Part shown: positions 26,136-33,875 of the stretch, one piece after another
Position numbering within the stretch: the first letter of the stretch is position 1
How the letters are laid out: each line of letters starts with the position of its first letter
Notes under the pieces: generated by a model
What the model was told of the DNA's origin: nothing
The model's database searches: none
What the model saw: the letters and a program-made list of their open reading frames with translations, nothing else
Assembly (NCBI RefSeq): GCF_015477765.1
Contig: NZ_JADLQQ010000002.1
Location: 781,019 to 845,018, forward strand
Direction: 5' to 3'
DNA: 64,000 nt
DNA from: Nocardia transvalensis
GTDB taxonomy: Bacteria; Actinomycetota; Actinomycetes; Mycobacteriales; Mycobacteriaceae
Made by a program: the position numbers and the translations under genes

Positions 26136-27161
26136 ATGGATGCCCCGAAGCTGGCTCAGCAGATCATCCGTCGCCTTCCTCCCGCACCCGGCCTAGCTGA
26201 GGCCGCGTACGCCACCGCCGAGGATCTGCTCGCGCTCGGACAGAGCGTTCCAGTTCACCACTGGCTGATCGTCGGCGGGTCGTTCGCACGTGGTGAACCG
26301 ACCTACATTCCCCGCAACGGCGGACATCAGCTGCTCAGTGATGTCGACTTCCTGTACGTATACACGGCCCTCCCGGCGCTACCGGAGGTCGAGTTCATGA
26401 ACCTCGCCGGAAAGTCGTTCCCGACGGTTGAACTGATGACGCTGTCGCTGCGCGACTACAAGGCCCTTCAGACCTCGCTCGGCTACGACTTCAAGAACCT
26501 GGGGTTGTCCCTGAACGACCACGGCTTGCCTGGGCACGACCCGGTCGAACTGGACGCCCGCGACGCCTACGAGATCCTGCTGTTCTACACACAGGCGTAT
26601 TTCTGGTACGCCGTACACGACCAATGGCAGGCCGGGATCGGCTCGATGCAGTTCCACCTCACCGTCAACCGGTTGTGCATGAAGATCCTGCGCGCCACCG
26701 CCATGCTCAACGGCGCCTATGCGAACCACGACTTCGACCGCATGCCGCCACACGTGGCCGAACAGATGCGCACCGAACTGGCATGGCGAGCGAATCCGAC
26801 ACGACCGCCGCTGCATCCCGGCCGGTTCTGGACCTACCTGCACCAGGCGCTGACCGAATTCGATCAGCACTTCGGCCACGTCCGCGTGGACGCAGTCACC
26901 GGCACGCGCTACTCAGCAACGAGCAGCGGCCGGATCGTCGCGCACCACCACGAGACCGTGCACGAACTCGTACGCCCGATGACGGCAGTGTGGAACAACA
27001 CCGCGGACTTCCGGGCGTTGACTACGGTGAAGCGGCAAACCTGGGAACGGATCACGGGCTGGACCGGTACGCGGGTGCCGTCGACCCCGGAGACCTATTT
27101 CCAGCAGCACAAACAGGAAATCCACGACCATCTCCTCGCAATGAAAGTGCAGGCTGTATGA
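26136..27161 (+). CDS. nucleotidyltransferase-fold protein
   Basis: A 341-residue protein starting two bases after the ThiC-like stop, with GGGAG upstream. Residues ~45-75 carry a polymerase-beta-like nucleotidyltransferase signature: VGGSFARGE, then SDVDFLYVY, giving the GS...D-x-D metal-binding pattern. The C-terminal half is helical with many aromatic residues. The reaction is probably transfer of NMP to a small molecule or protein, but the acceptor is unknown. Its spacing shows it is co-expressed with the ThiC-like enzyme, so it might activate or modify that product. Confidence 0.7.
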   Translation: MDAPKLAQQIIRRLPPAPGLAEAAYATAEDLLALGQSVPVHHWLIVGGSFARGEPTYIPRNGGHQLLSDVDFLYVYTALPALPEVEFMNLAGKSFPTVELMTLSLRDYKALQTSLGYDFKNLGLSLNDHGLPGHDPVELDARDAYEILLFYTQAYFWYAVHDQWQAGIGSMQFHLTVNRLCMKILRATAMLNGAYANHDFDRMPPHVAEQMRTELAWRANPTRPPLHPGRFWTYLHQALTEFDQHFGHVRVDAVTGTRYSATSSGRIVAHHHETVHELVRPMTAVWNNTADFRALTTVKRQTWERITGWTGTRVPSTPETYFQQHKQEIHDHLLAMKVQAV

Positions 27162-28132
27162 AACTGCTGGTCACCGGGGGCGCAGGCTATGTCGGCGCGA
27201 CCGTCGCGCACATGCTGATCAACGCCGGGCACCAAGTCGTCATCGCCGACGACCTCTCCCGCAACGACGACCACCAGGTCCCCGTCGGGGCGGTCTTCGT
27301 CCGCTGCCGCGTCCACGACATCGCCGACATCCTCACCCCCGGCGCCGGCTTCGATGCCGTGCTCCACTTCGCCGGACTTATCGCCGCCGGCGAATCCATG
27401 AACCACCCGGAATGGCACTGGGACAACAACACTCGCGCCTCGCTGGCTCTGCTCGACGCGATGCGCACCGCCAGTGTCGAACGGCTGGTGTTCTCCTCCA
27501 CCGCTGCCGTCTACGGCGAACCGACCGAACTGCCACTCATGGAGACCGCCCCCACCGCACCGGTCAACACTTACGGCGATACCAAACTTGCGATCGACCG
27601 CGCTATCGAATCCTACTGCCGCGCCGGACAACTCGGTGCGATCAGCTTGCGGTACTTCAATGTCGCAGGCGCCCACCGCTGTGACGACGGCGCCATGATC
27701 GGGGAACGCCATGATCCCGAAACCCACCTCATCCCCTTGGCCCTCGATGCCGCACTCGGTCGCCGAGATAAGCTCCAGCTGTTCGGGGACGACTACGACA
27801 CCAGTGACGGCACCTGTATCCGCGATTACATCCACATCACCGACCTGGCCCACGCCCACCTGCTCGCCCTCGGCGCCATAACCCCGAACGAACATCGCAT
27901 CTACAACCTCGGCAACGGAATCGGGTTCTCGAACCTGCAAGTGATACAAGCCGTCCGAGACGTCACCGGCTGCTCCCTCGGGGTCGAGATCGCGCCACGC
28001 CGACCCGGTGACCCCGCAGTGCTGTACGCGTCGTCAGCAAAGGCACACAACGAACTCGGCTGGACACCAACCAAACCCAACATCCACGACATCGTCAGCG
28101 ACGCATGGGAATTCCACCGCACCCTGCACTGA
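27158..28132 (+). CDS. UDP-glucose 4-epimerase-like SDR
   Basis: A 324-residue extended short-chain dehydrogenase overlapping the previous gene by four bases. It has the NAD-binding GGAGYVG (residues 7-13), catalytic Ser in FSSTAAVYGE, Tyr-x3-Lys in NTYGDTKLAID, and the substrate-region patterns RYFNVAGAH, GTCIRDYIHITDLA and YNLGNGIGFS of GalE. It should interconvert UDP-glucose and UDP-galactose or a related nucleotide sugar. In this cluster it could supply a sugar donor or epimerise a nucleotide-linked intermediate made by the two preceding enzymes. Confidence 0.9.
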   Translation: MKLLVTGGAGYVGATVAHMLINAGHQVVIADDLSRNDDHQVPVGAVFVRCRVHDIADILTPGAGFDAVLHFAGLIAAGESMNHPEWHWDNNTRASLALLDAMRTASVERLVFSSTAAVYGEPTELPLMETAPTAPVNTYGDTKLAIDRAIESYCRAGQLGAISLRYFNVAGAHRCDDGAMIGERHDPETHLIPLALDAALGRRDKLQLFGDDYDTSDGTCIRDYIHITDLAHAHLLALGAITPNEHRIYNLGNGIGFSNLQVIQAVRDVTGCSLGVEIAPRRPGDPAVLYASSAKAHNELGWTPTKPNIHDIVSDAWEFHRTLH

Positions 28133-28155
28133 CCGACACCGGAAAGAGGAACGCG

Positions 28156-28965
28156 ATGGCCACCGAACCATCCCTGGTTACCGAATACGCCACGCTCACC
28201 CCGCTGCAGATCCGCATCACTACCCACGAACGGTTCTCCGAACGACCCGACGACCCGAGCACCGCCGTTCTTGATGCACTCGCGCTAGCTGGTAGTGAGG
28301 ATCTGGCAGACATCGGCAGCGGCGATGGGCGATTCCTCGCCCGACTTGCCTTGGCCGGGCACACCGGGCGACTAGTCGGCGTCGACTCCTCGGAGACGAT
28401 GGTGGCCGCGGCCGAATCCATTCCCGGTGTCCAGGGCGTTCACGGCGACGCTCAGCAATTACCGTTCGGCGACAACGAATTCGACGTCTGCACCGCCCGG
28501 CACATGCTCTACCACGTACCGGATCCCGCCGCTGCGCTGTCGGAGTTCCGCCGCATCACCCGACAGGGCGGCACCGTCGCCGTCGTCGTCAACCACGCCC
28601 GGACCTGCCACCGCACATACGAACTCGTCACCACACACGCCCGCAACCACGGCGTACCGCCCGCTACCGGCATGATCAACAACGCCGTCAACAGCGAAAC
28701 CCTGCCCGACATGATGCGCGACGCCTTCGGCAACACCTGCATCGAAACCTTCGACAACGCCCTCAGCTTCGACCATCCGCAGCCGTTGATCGCGTTCGCC
28801 GAGTCCCTGTTCTCGTTCTGCGGAATCGCACCCGAAAACCCGCACCGCGCCGAGATCCGTGCTGGCGTCGCCGCCGACATTGAATGTTGGTTCGCCACCC
28901 ACCCCGGCGAACGATCGCGTGACCCGAAAGGCTACACCGTCGCGCTCGCATCCGTCACCACCTAA
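28156..28965 (+). CDS. class I SAM-dependent methyltransferase
   Basis: A 269-residue cytoplasmic methyltransferase. Motif I is LADIGSGDGRFLARL (residues ~49-63), the acidic end of strand 2 is VGVDSSETMVAAA, motif II is GDAQQLPFGDNEFDVCTARHMLYHV, and motif III is RITRQGGTVAVVV. The pattern is that of UbiE/Methyltransf_11 small-molecule enzymes. GGAAAGAGGA precedes the ATG at 28156, 23 bp after the epimerase stop, so it is likely the last gene of the operon. The acceptor is presumably the small molecule built by the cluster. Confidence 0.88.
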   Translation: MATEPSLVTEYATLTPLQIRITTHERFSERPDDPSTAVLDALALAGSEDLADIGSGDGRFLARLALAGHTGRLVGVDSSETMVAAAESIPGVQGVHGDAQQLPFGDNEFDVCTARHMLYHVPDPAAALSEFRRITRQGGTVAVVVNHARTCHRTYELVTTHARNHGVPPATGMINNAVNSETLPDMMRDAFGNTCIETFDNALSFDHPQPLIAFAESLFSFCGIAPENPHRAEIRAGVAADIECWFATHPGERSRDPKGYTVALASVTT

Positions 28966-29121
28966 CAGCCCCCCGCCCCACCAAACCTGAGGCCGCACCT
29001 ATCGGCCACAGGAGTGCCGGTCGCGGAATACCCAGCACCCGGGGCATGGCGGAACAGAGCGGCGAACTCAGTTTCGAGATGTTTTGAAAGACAGCACTGC
29101 CTAGCCGACCATTCAGCCGAC

Positions 29122-30342
29122 CTATTCAGCTTGCTTCTCCAGGAATTCCTTCACTTCCGAGATGTCCGCGTAAAGTCGGATCTTGGCGGCAAGGGCATCG
29201 AGCTTCCGCTGCAAGCGGGCCGAGGCGACTCTCTGGATCGCGTCGAAGTTCTTGCTCAGGAGCGAGCATGCTCGGGCGGGATCGCCGGCGTCGATGTAGT
29301 TCTGCGCTTGGTACAGCTGCCAAGCGGCTTTTTCGCGGGGCCAGTCGCCTGCGGTGTCATGAGCAGCCTGGAGATAGGAGCCAGCCTGCTTATTCATGCC
29401 TGCACCGAGATAGGCGATGCCCATCAAGGCGTTGAACTCCGCTTCCGGCAACCACACCCACTCGGGGTCGTAGCCACGGCCGGACTCATAGGCTCGATGT
29501 GCTCGACCGATCGCCTTCTCCATCGAAGTCGAGTCGATCACGCCTTGGGCCTGCGCCTCGCGAAGCTCGGCGAGGGCACGAACCTTCGGACCACCCTGTC
29601 CTCTGGCAGCGGACTGGGCGGCCCGCGACAGATTGACCGCCGTTTGTGGACGAGGTCGATATGCCTCCCCGTCGAACGGCGCGAGCCCAATCGTGGGAAG
29701 GTCGATGATGCTGGCGTTCATCAGAGCGTGCGCCGCCGCGATCCCGTCACCGCTCTCGTTGGCGGTTTGAACTGCGTCAGCGTAGAACTCGCGCGCGGCC
29801 TGCCGCTCATTGGCGTCGAAATGCACCCACCCGGCGGCCGTCATGAGCTCAGCCGTGGCGGAGGCGAGCGCCTTGCCGACTTCCTCGGTGTAGCTGGCAT
29901 TGTCGAGCAGCCACTGGGCGCGGTGCACCTGTCCGGCCGCGAGGAGGCAGAGCCGATCTCCCCCGACCAGCAGATCGAGCTCGTGGACTTCGTTGACGCT
30001 GCCTCGGATCTCGACCACGTCGCTCACACCGACCTGGATGCCCGAAGCCACCGCATGACCTGCACCGGCTGCCGCCGCCCCCACCCCTAACGCTCCGACT
30101 CTGAAGAACTGACGACGATCCACCTGCGCCTCCTCGTCCGACTCCACCACCAGTATCGCCAAAGGCACCTGAAATGCTCTTGCTACGAGACGCAGGACGC
30201 GGATGTCGAAGGAAGCGGGACCATTACGCTCCAGGAGCGAGACCGCAGGCTGGGAAAAATTGATAAGGGCACCCAGCTCTGTTTGCGTCATGCCGATCGA
30301 CCTTCTGAGCCGTCGGATGACATCGCCGGTTGTCATAAGCAT
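29122..30342 (-). CDS. XRE-family regulator with helical sensor domain
   Basis: A 406-residue protein. The N-terminal helix-turn-helix is VIRRLRRSIGMTQTELGALINFSQPAVSLLER. A DRRQFF motif follows near residue 80, before an Ala/Gly-rich hydrophobic stretch (a recurrent feature of actinomycete XRE regulators), then ~300 residues of TPR-like helices. The ATG at 30342 follows GGGGGC; an ATG two codons in and an upstream extension to 30453 are alternatives. It lies convergent to the ThiC-like operon, so two large regulators bracket the cluster. A TATACG-N6-CGTATA dyad is 69-86 bp upstream. Confidence 0.85.
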   Translation of the reverse strand: MLMTTGDVIRRLRRSIGMTQTELGALINFSQPAVSLLERNGPASFDIRVLRLVARAFQVPLAILVVESDEEAQVDRRQFFRVGALGVGAAAAGAGHAVASGIQVGVSDVVEIRGSVNEVHELDLLVGGDRLCLLAAGQVHRAQWLLDNASYTEEVGKALASATAELMTAAGWVHFDANERQAAREFYADAVQTANESGDGIAAAHALMNASIIDLPTIGLAPFDGEAYRPRPQTAVNLSRAAQSAARGQGGPKVRALAELREAQAQGVIDSTSMEKAIGRAHRAYESGRGYDPEWVWLPEAEFNALMGIAYLGAGMNKQAGSYLQAAHDTAGDWPREKAAWQLYQAQNYIDAGDPARACSLLSKNFDAIQRVASARLQRKLDALAAKIRLYADISEVKEFLEKQAE

Positions 30343-30410
30343 GTCCAACGCCCCCAATTGTCGACGCGGAAAGCTGGGCTGTCTAGCAGAAAACCGTTGT
30401 CCCGGCAGAG

Positions 30411-30428
30411 TATACGGATTTTCGTATA
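30411..30428. promoter_or_regulatory. perfect dyad TATACG-N6-CGTATA upstream of the XRE regulator
   Basis: Six-base arms at 30411-30416 and 30423-30428 pair perfectly around GATTTT. The site lies 69-86 bp upstream of the regulator's ATG in an A/T-rich patch, which fits an autoregulatory operator. Its half-site resembles the CGTACG units upstream of the other large regulator. Confidence 0.5.
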
Positions 30429-30617
30429 TCCAGAACGGTCCTGACAATTTCAACGCTCACCAGGGCTTTTTCGGCCATACGGTCGACCTGGTACCCGATG
30501 TCGAGTGACGCCGCTTCCTTCGGCGGCGTATCGGTCTTCGGTGAGCCGGGGCGGGTAGCGAAAGCCCCGGTATCGGGTACCGCGTGACCGTTTCCGGATC
30601 CGGAGGTACCGATCGTC

Positions 30618-30854
30618 ATGCACACCCTTGCCATGCATCACACGGTCGCGATGGCTGAACAAGCAAGTCATCAGGCACCGCGGGCGCCGTTCACCGCCGA
30701 CCAAGCCCACACCATGATGCAACTCCATGTCGCCTGTCGCGCGACTGACTGCCCGCACAGGGCCGCCGCGCCACAGGCACTCGTGGCGACCGGGCGAGTG
30801 AAGCTGTCCGAACCCCACCCCGGTGATCGCCGTGGTTACGACTACACCTGGTGA
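30618..30854 (+). CDS. small hypothetical protein
   Basis: A 78-residue protein with an ATG at 30618 downstream of GGAGGTACCGATC. It contains a CRATDCPH segment, a possible partial metal-binding site, and ends GYDYTW. The family is not recognised. Its 3' end overlaps the next gene start by about 30 bp, suggesting coupled translation at the left edge of the plasmid-like module. Confidence 0.5.
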   Translation: MHTLAMHHTVAMAEQASHQAPRAPFTADQAHTMMQLHVACRATDCPHRAAAPQALVATGRVKLSEPHPGDRRGYDYTW

Positions 30855-31434
30855 CGATCCGGGCGAACGCCCTGAGGACGCCAACAGTTCGAATTCAGAT
30901 TCGCCGATGCCGGAGTGGGCGCCGGTCGAGCCGCTGCCGTCCAGCGAGATGTTCCTGGCGGCCTTTGCCGGCCGCACTCCTGTGGCGGCGACGGACATCT
31001 TGGACCCGGCAGCGGAGCTGGTCCAGTGCCTGCGGCAGTACCGGTTGGCGTTCGAGGCACTCAGCCATACGAGCACGTCGACAGATCAGATCAAACAGGC
31101 TGCAGCCGAATTAGTTTCAGCCCACGCCGATATCGAGATGCTCATCCTGGTCATCGACGACGCAGTGGCGGACCGTCTGCTGCGGCGACACAAGCGACGG
31201 CAACTGAACACTCCATCGACGCTGCGCGACCAGGGTGTGCCGGAGGTAGCGGTGCATACGCAGTCGATCGGTGAAATCGCGGCGCGGATGGCCGATCTCT
31301 GGGAAACAGTGTCCGCCAAGGCGATGGATCCGGAGGAGCTGCCGGAAGCCCACCAGCTGTGCGAGCTGTGCGCCGCCTACGACGGACTGGCTGCGGAAAT
31401 CGAAGCAGGCCAGCGAATCCCGCCAGGGCTGTGA
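30823..31434 (+). CDS. hypothetical helical protein
   Basis: A 203-residue soluble protein from a GTG at 30823, overlapping the previous gene; an internal ATG at 30907 is an alternative start. After a disordered Ser/Pro/Glu-rich N-terminus it is helical (AAELVQCLRQYRLAFEALSH, QIKQAAAELVSAHADIEMLILVIDDAV, AARMADLWETVSAKAMDP), possibly a coiled-coil bundle. The family is not recognised. Confidence 0.6.
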   Translation: MIAVVTTTPGDDPGERPEDANSSNSDSPMPEWAPVEPLPSSEMFLAAFAGRTPVAATDILDPAAELVQCLRQYRLAFEALSHTSTSTDQIKQAAAELVSAHADIEMLILVIDDAVADRLLRRHKRRQLNTPSTLRDQGVPEVAVHTQSIGEIAARMADLWETVSAKAMDPEELPEAHQLCELCAAYDGLAAEIEAGQRIPPGL

Positions 31435-31440
31435 TACGCG

Positions 31441-31650
31441 ATGCACCCCTCGGCTCTCCCTAGACCCATCCGGCACATTCACATCGAATCCGGGGCGCTG
31501 CAACTGGACTACCAGGCCAGCGACGAGCAGGCCCGGGATGTCGCAGAGGAACTCGCAAGCGCACGCAGTGCACTTGAGCTGCGTGTGACTATCGACGACG
31601 AGGTGCGCCCCGACCTGCCGCCCCTGCCTTGCGGCGACCTCTGGAACTGA
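31441..31650 (+). CDS. small hypothetical protein
   Basis: A 69-residue protein beginning 6 bp after the preceding stop. A beta-strand pair ([16 protein letters not shown]) is followed by a helix rich in Ala/Glu and a Pro-rich C-terminus. The family is not recognised; codon bias and spacing support an operon with its upstream neighbour. It is followed closely by the first giant palindrome. Confidence 0.5.
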   Translation: MHPSALPRPIRHIHIESGALQLDYQASDEQARDVAEELASARSALELRVTIDDEVRPDLPPLPCGDLWN

Positions 31651-31663
31651 CCGGTGGTCGGGC

Positions 31664-31788
31664 CCCTGGGGCCGGTGGGCGGTCGCACTCTACACCGGCG
31701 GCGGCGTGGTCACGCCGCGGAAAAGCGTGCGGCGTGACCACGCACCCGCGCCGCCGGTGTCTCTGGAGTGCGCCCACCGGCCCCAGGG
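31664..31788. repeat. giant three-stem palindrome, copy A
   Basis: A nearly continuous 125-nt hairpin: outer 18-bp perfect stem (31664-31681 with 31771-31788), a 5-bp CACTC/GAGTG step, middle 11-bp perfect stem ACACCGGCGGC (31692-31702 with 31750-31760), inner 15-bp perfect stem (31704-31718 with 31729-31743), and loop GGAAAAGCGT. It lies between the 69-residue gene and DUF4192. Copy C at 33586-33719 has the same plan with the same middle stem and loop. It could be a structured RNA, a DNA cruciform, a strong bidirectional terminator or a small mobile palindrome. Confidence 0.9.
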
Positions 31789-31893
31789 CCGGACGCCCCT
31801 GTCCTTTCAGTTGAACGGGGGTGTTGACGGGCCGCGCGGGCTTCGTCCTCGCGCTGAGCTTCCGTTCCTGTTCACAGCGAAGGGGTTTGCCGC

Positions 31894-32958
31894 ATGTTCG
31901 ACTCAGATTTCACCGCCGACGATCCTGGGGAGATTCTCGCTGCTGTTCCAGCTCTGCTCGGGTTCTATCCTGCCGATTCGGTTGTCCTCATCATGCTGGA
32001 GCCCGCCAGCGATCCCGAGAAGGTGCGACTCGGCACCGCCGCACGCCGCGCCCTCCCCATTCCCGAGGGCAGACTCACGACTGTTGCCCGTGAGGCGGCC
32101 AGATTATGTGCCCAACATGACGCCAAAGGCGTTCTGGTCATTCTGGTCGACAGCGAACCATCCTGTCCGACAAATAAACCCACCGTACAGCGACGGATCG
32201 GAGAAGCGTTCTCCGACGCTCTCGAGGCCGAGGGCATCCCGTTGCCGCATGTCTGGGCCACACCAACGATCTCGGCGGGCTCCCCGTGGTGGAGCGTGTT
32301 CGATCCCACCTTCACAGGGGTGGTCTCCGATCCCGAGGCGTCGCCGCTGATGGTCGCGCGGGTCATGACCGGCCGGAGGGTATTTCGTTCGTGGGCTGAG
32401 TTCGAGAAGGTCGTCGAACCGGATCACGAGTTGGCGAACCTCGTCCACCGGCTGATCTCAGCGAAATACGTTGACGGTTCGCCGTACTCGACATCGGCTG
32501 TCTCGGACATCGGGCTCGTCGAGCGTCGTCGTGAGGCGGTCCGCCTGCTGATCGAGCAGGTTGACGCGCTGGCTTCTGGTACCGCACCCACTGTCCACGG
32601 AATGGCCGACAACGCAATTGCCTTGTGCGACAAAGTGGTCCGTGACTGCATGCTCGGTCTGGCGACGACCGGCCGGGCGGGAGCAGCGCGTGATTTGTGG
32701 GCCTTGCTCACCCAAAGTCTGCCGGACCCGTATCGTGCTGAGGCTGCCGCCCTGCTCGGCTACAGCGCGTACATGGCGGGCGACGGTCCCGCAGCTGGTA
32801 TCGCGTTGAAAGCCGCTCTGCGTTCGAACCGCCGTCACGAAATGGCCGCGATGCTGGACCTCGCCCTGCGCACTGGCTTTCCGCCGAGTCAACTCCGCCG
32901 ACTCGCCGAACGCGGCCATGAGACCGCATCCCAACTAGGACTGTCCCTTCAGCCCTGA
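31894..32958 (+). CDS. DUF4192 domain-containing protein
   Basis: A 354-residue cytoplasmic protein of the actinobacterial DUF4192 family. The conserved N-terminus is seen as DDPGEILAAVPALLGFYPADSVVLIML, followed by a Rossmann-like repeat (AKGVLVILVD), SPWWSVFDPTFTGVV, and a C-terminal helical domain with LLGYSAYMAGDGPAAGIALKAAL. The function is unknown; family members occur on chromosomes and on mobile elements. The ATG at 31894 follows GAAGGGG. Confidence 0.88.
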   Translation: MFDSDFTADDPGEILAAVPALLGFYPADSVVLIMLEPASDPEKVRLGTAARRALPIPEGRLTTVAREAARLCAQHDAKGVLVILVDSEPSCPTNKPTVQRRIGEAFSDALEAEGIPLPHVWATPTISAGSPWWSVFDPTFTGVVSDPEASPLMVARVMTGRRVFRSWAEFEKVVEPDHELANLVHRLISAKYVDGSPYSTSAVSDIGLVERRREAVRLLIEQVDALASGTAPTVHGMADNAIALCDKVVRDCMLGLATTGRAGAARDLWALLTQSLPDPYRAEAAALLGYSAYMAGDGPAAGIALKAALRSNRRHEMAAMLDLALRTGFPPSQLRRLAERGHETASQLGLSLQP

Positions 32959-33072
32959 ACCTGGTCCGCCCTCAGGCGTCCAAACCATTGTGCGCCCGAG
33001 AAGTTCTCCGCTGGTGCATTTTCGGGTGCACGTTCGGGACCACTGTCCTGTACGAGCCGTGTCCGGTGGTGC

Positions 33073-33128
33073 GGCGGGCTAGCGCACTCTACACCGGCGG
33101 CCCGCGCTGGTGGATGCCTCTGCCCGCC
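33073..33128. repeat. partial palindrome, copy B (degenerate)
   Basis: The segment CGCACTCTACACCGGCGGC (33083-33101) is identical to the left arm of copy A, and GGCGGGC (33073-33079) pairs with GCCCGCC (33122-33128). The rest of the right half is gone or rearranged, so it looks like a decayed member of the same repeat family. Confidence 0.65.
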
Positions 33129-33138
33129 AGAGCTGGTT

Positions 33139-33538
33139 CGCACCTATAGCGCAGGCCGGCGTGGTGGTCCGCTAGCGGAATTCATCGATCTCCAGTTGAC
33201 CATCACCGATACCCACGCCACCGCGACGCCAGTTGATGCTCTCGACCAGGCGCGGCAACGGATCAACCGCGCCCGCCAGGCTGCGCGGAAACGTTGGGGC
33301 ACAGTCGATTTCGATGGAGATGCGGAAAGTGCCGCCCGAGATCGTGCGGGACAAGGTGCGAACCGACCGCGCTGTGAACACACTTCTGGATCGGCTCGTG
33401 ACCAGGGGCGTGGTAACCGAACGTGGCGCGGCGCGTGTTCTGGCGGTGGCCTGGTCACTGTGTGACCTACGCGACGACCCGGCGCCCACCCTCGCTGATA
33501 TCGACCTAGCCGTCCACCTGCGCCGAAACAGCATGTAG
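33139..33538 (+). pseudogene. ComM/YifB-type Mg-chelatase-like ATPase, C-terminal remnant
   Basis: Two frames give the C-terminal part of a ComM-like AAA+ protein. The first (33139 to about 33300) reads GGPLAEFIDLQLTI, where family members have SGPLLDRIDLHV, then ARQRINRARQAARKRWG. The second (about 33300-33538) reads NTLLDRLVTRGVVTERGAA and VLAVAWSLCDLRDDPAPTL, matching the final helical lid. A +1 shift near 33295-33314 separates them and the ATPase core is absent. ComM helicases act in branch migration during DNA uptake. This copy cannot be functional and suggests gene loss in the module. Confidence 0.6.
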
Positions 33539-33585
33539 CCAAGGCATCGTGTCCGAGAACCTGGCGTTCCGCCGGGGGTTGGTGG

Positions 33586-33719
33586 GGTTGCGGGTGGTTG
33601 GTGGGCGGTCGCACGCTACACCGGCGGCGGGGCTGTCGAGCCGCGAAAAGCGTGCGGCTCGACAGTCCCCCTGAACGCCGCCGGTGTCCACGCGTCGCGC
33701 CCACCAACCACCCGCAACC
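33586..33719. repeat. giant three-stem palindrome, copy C
   Basis: A 134-nt hairpin: a 22-bp perfect outer stem (33586-33607 with 33698-33719), a 12-bp perfect middle stem ACACCGGCGGCG (33618-33629 with 33676-33687), an inner 12-bp stem (33633-33644 with 33654-33665) extended by GGGG/CCCC past one bulge, and loop GAAAAGCGT. Compared with copy A, the middle stem and loop are conserved. The outer and inner stems differ in sequence yet remain paired, which indicates selection on structure. Confidence 0.9.
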
Positions 33720-33875
33720 ACGCATCGCGCCCGGATTCGCTTCTATCGACAGCGATTTCGATTCACCGGCGCTCACGCACTCATGCCTGAGGCATGAGTC
33801 ATCAATCGAGCGGCCACTTCCGAGCCCCCCGTTTCCGGTGCGGCGCATCTGTTTTCGAAAGGAGTTGACTATCTC

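Noticed and set aside
31664..33719. CRISPR array as an explanation for the repeated ACACCGGCGGC blocks
   Set aside because: The repeats are parts of hairpins, not regularly spaced direct repeats with unique spacers, and no cas genes are present.
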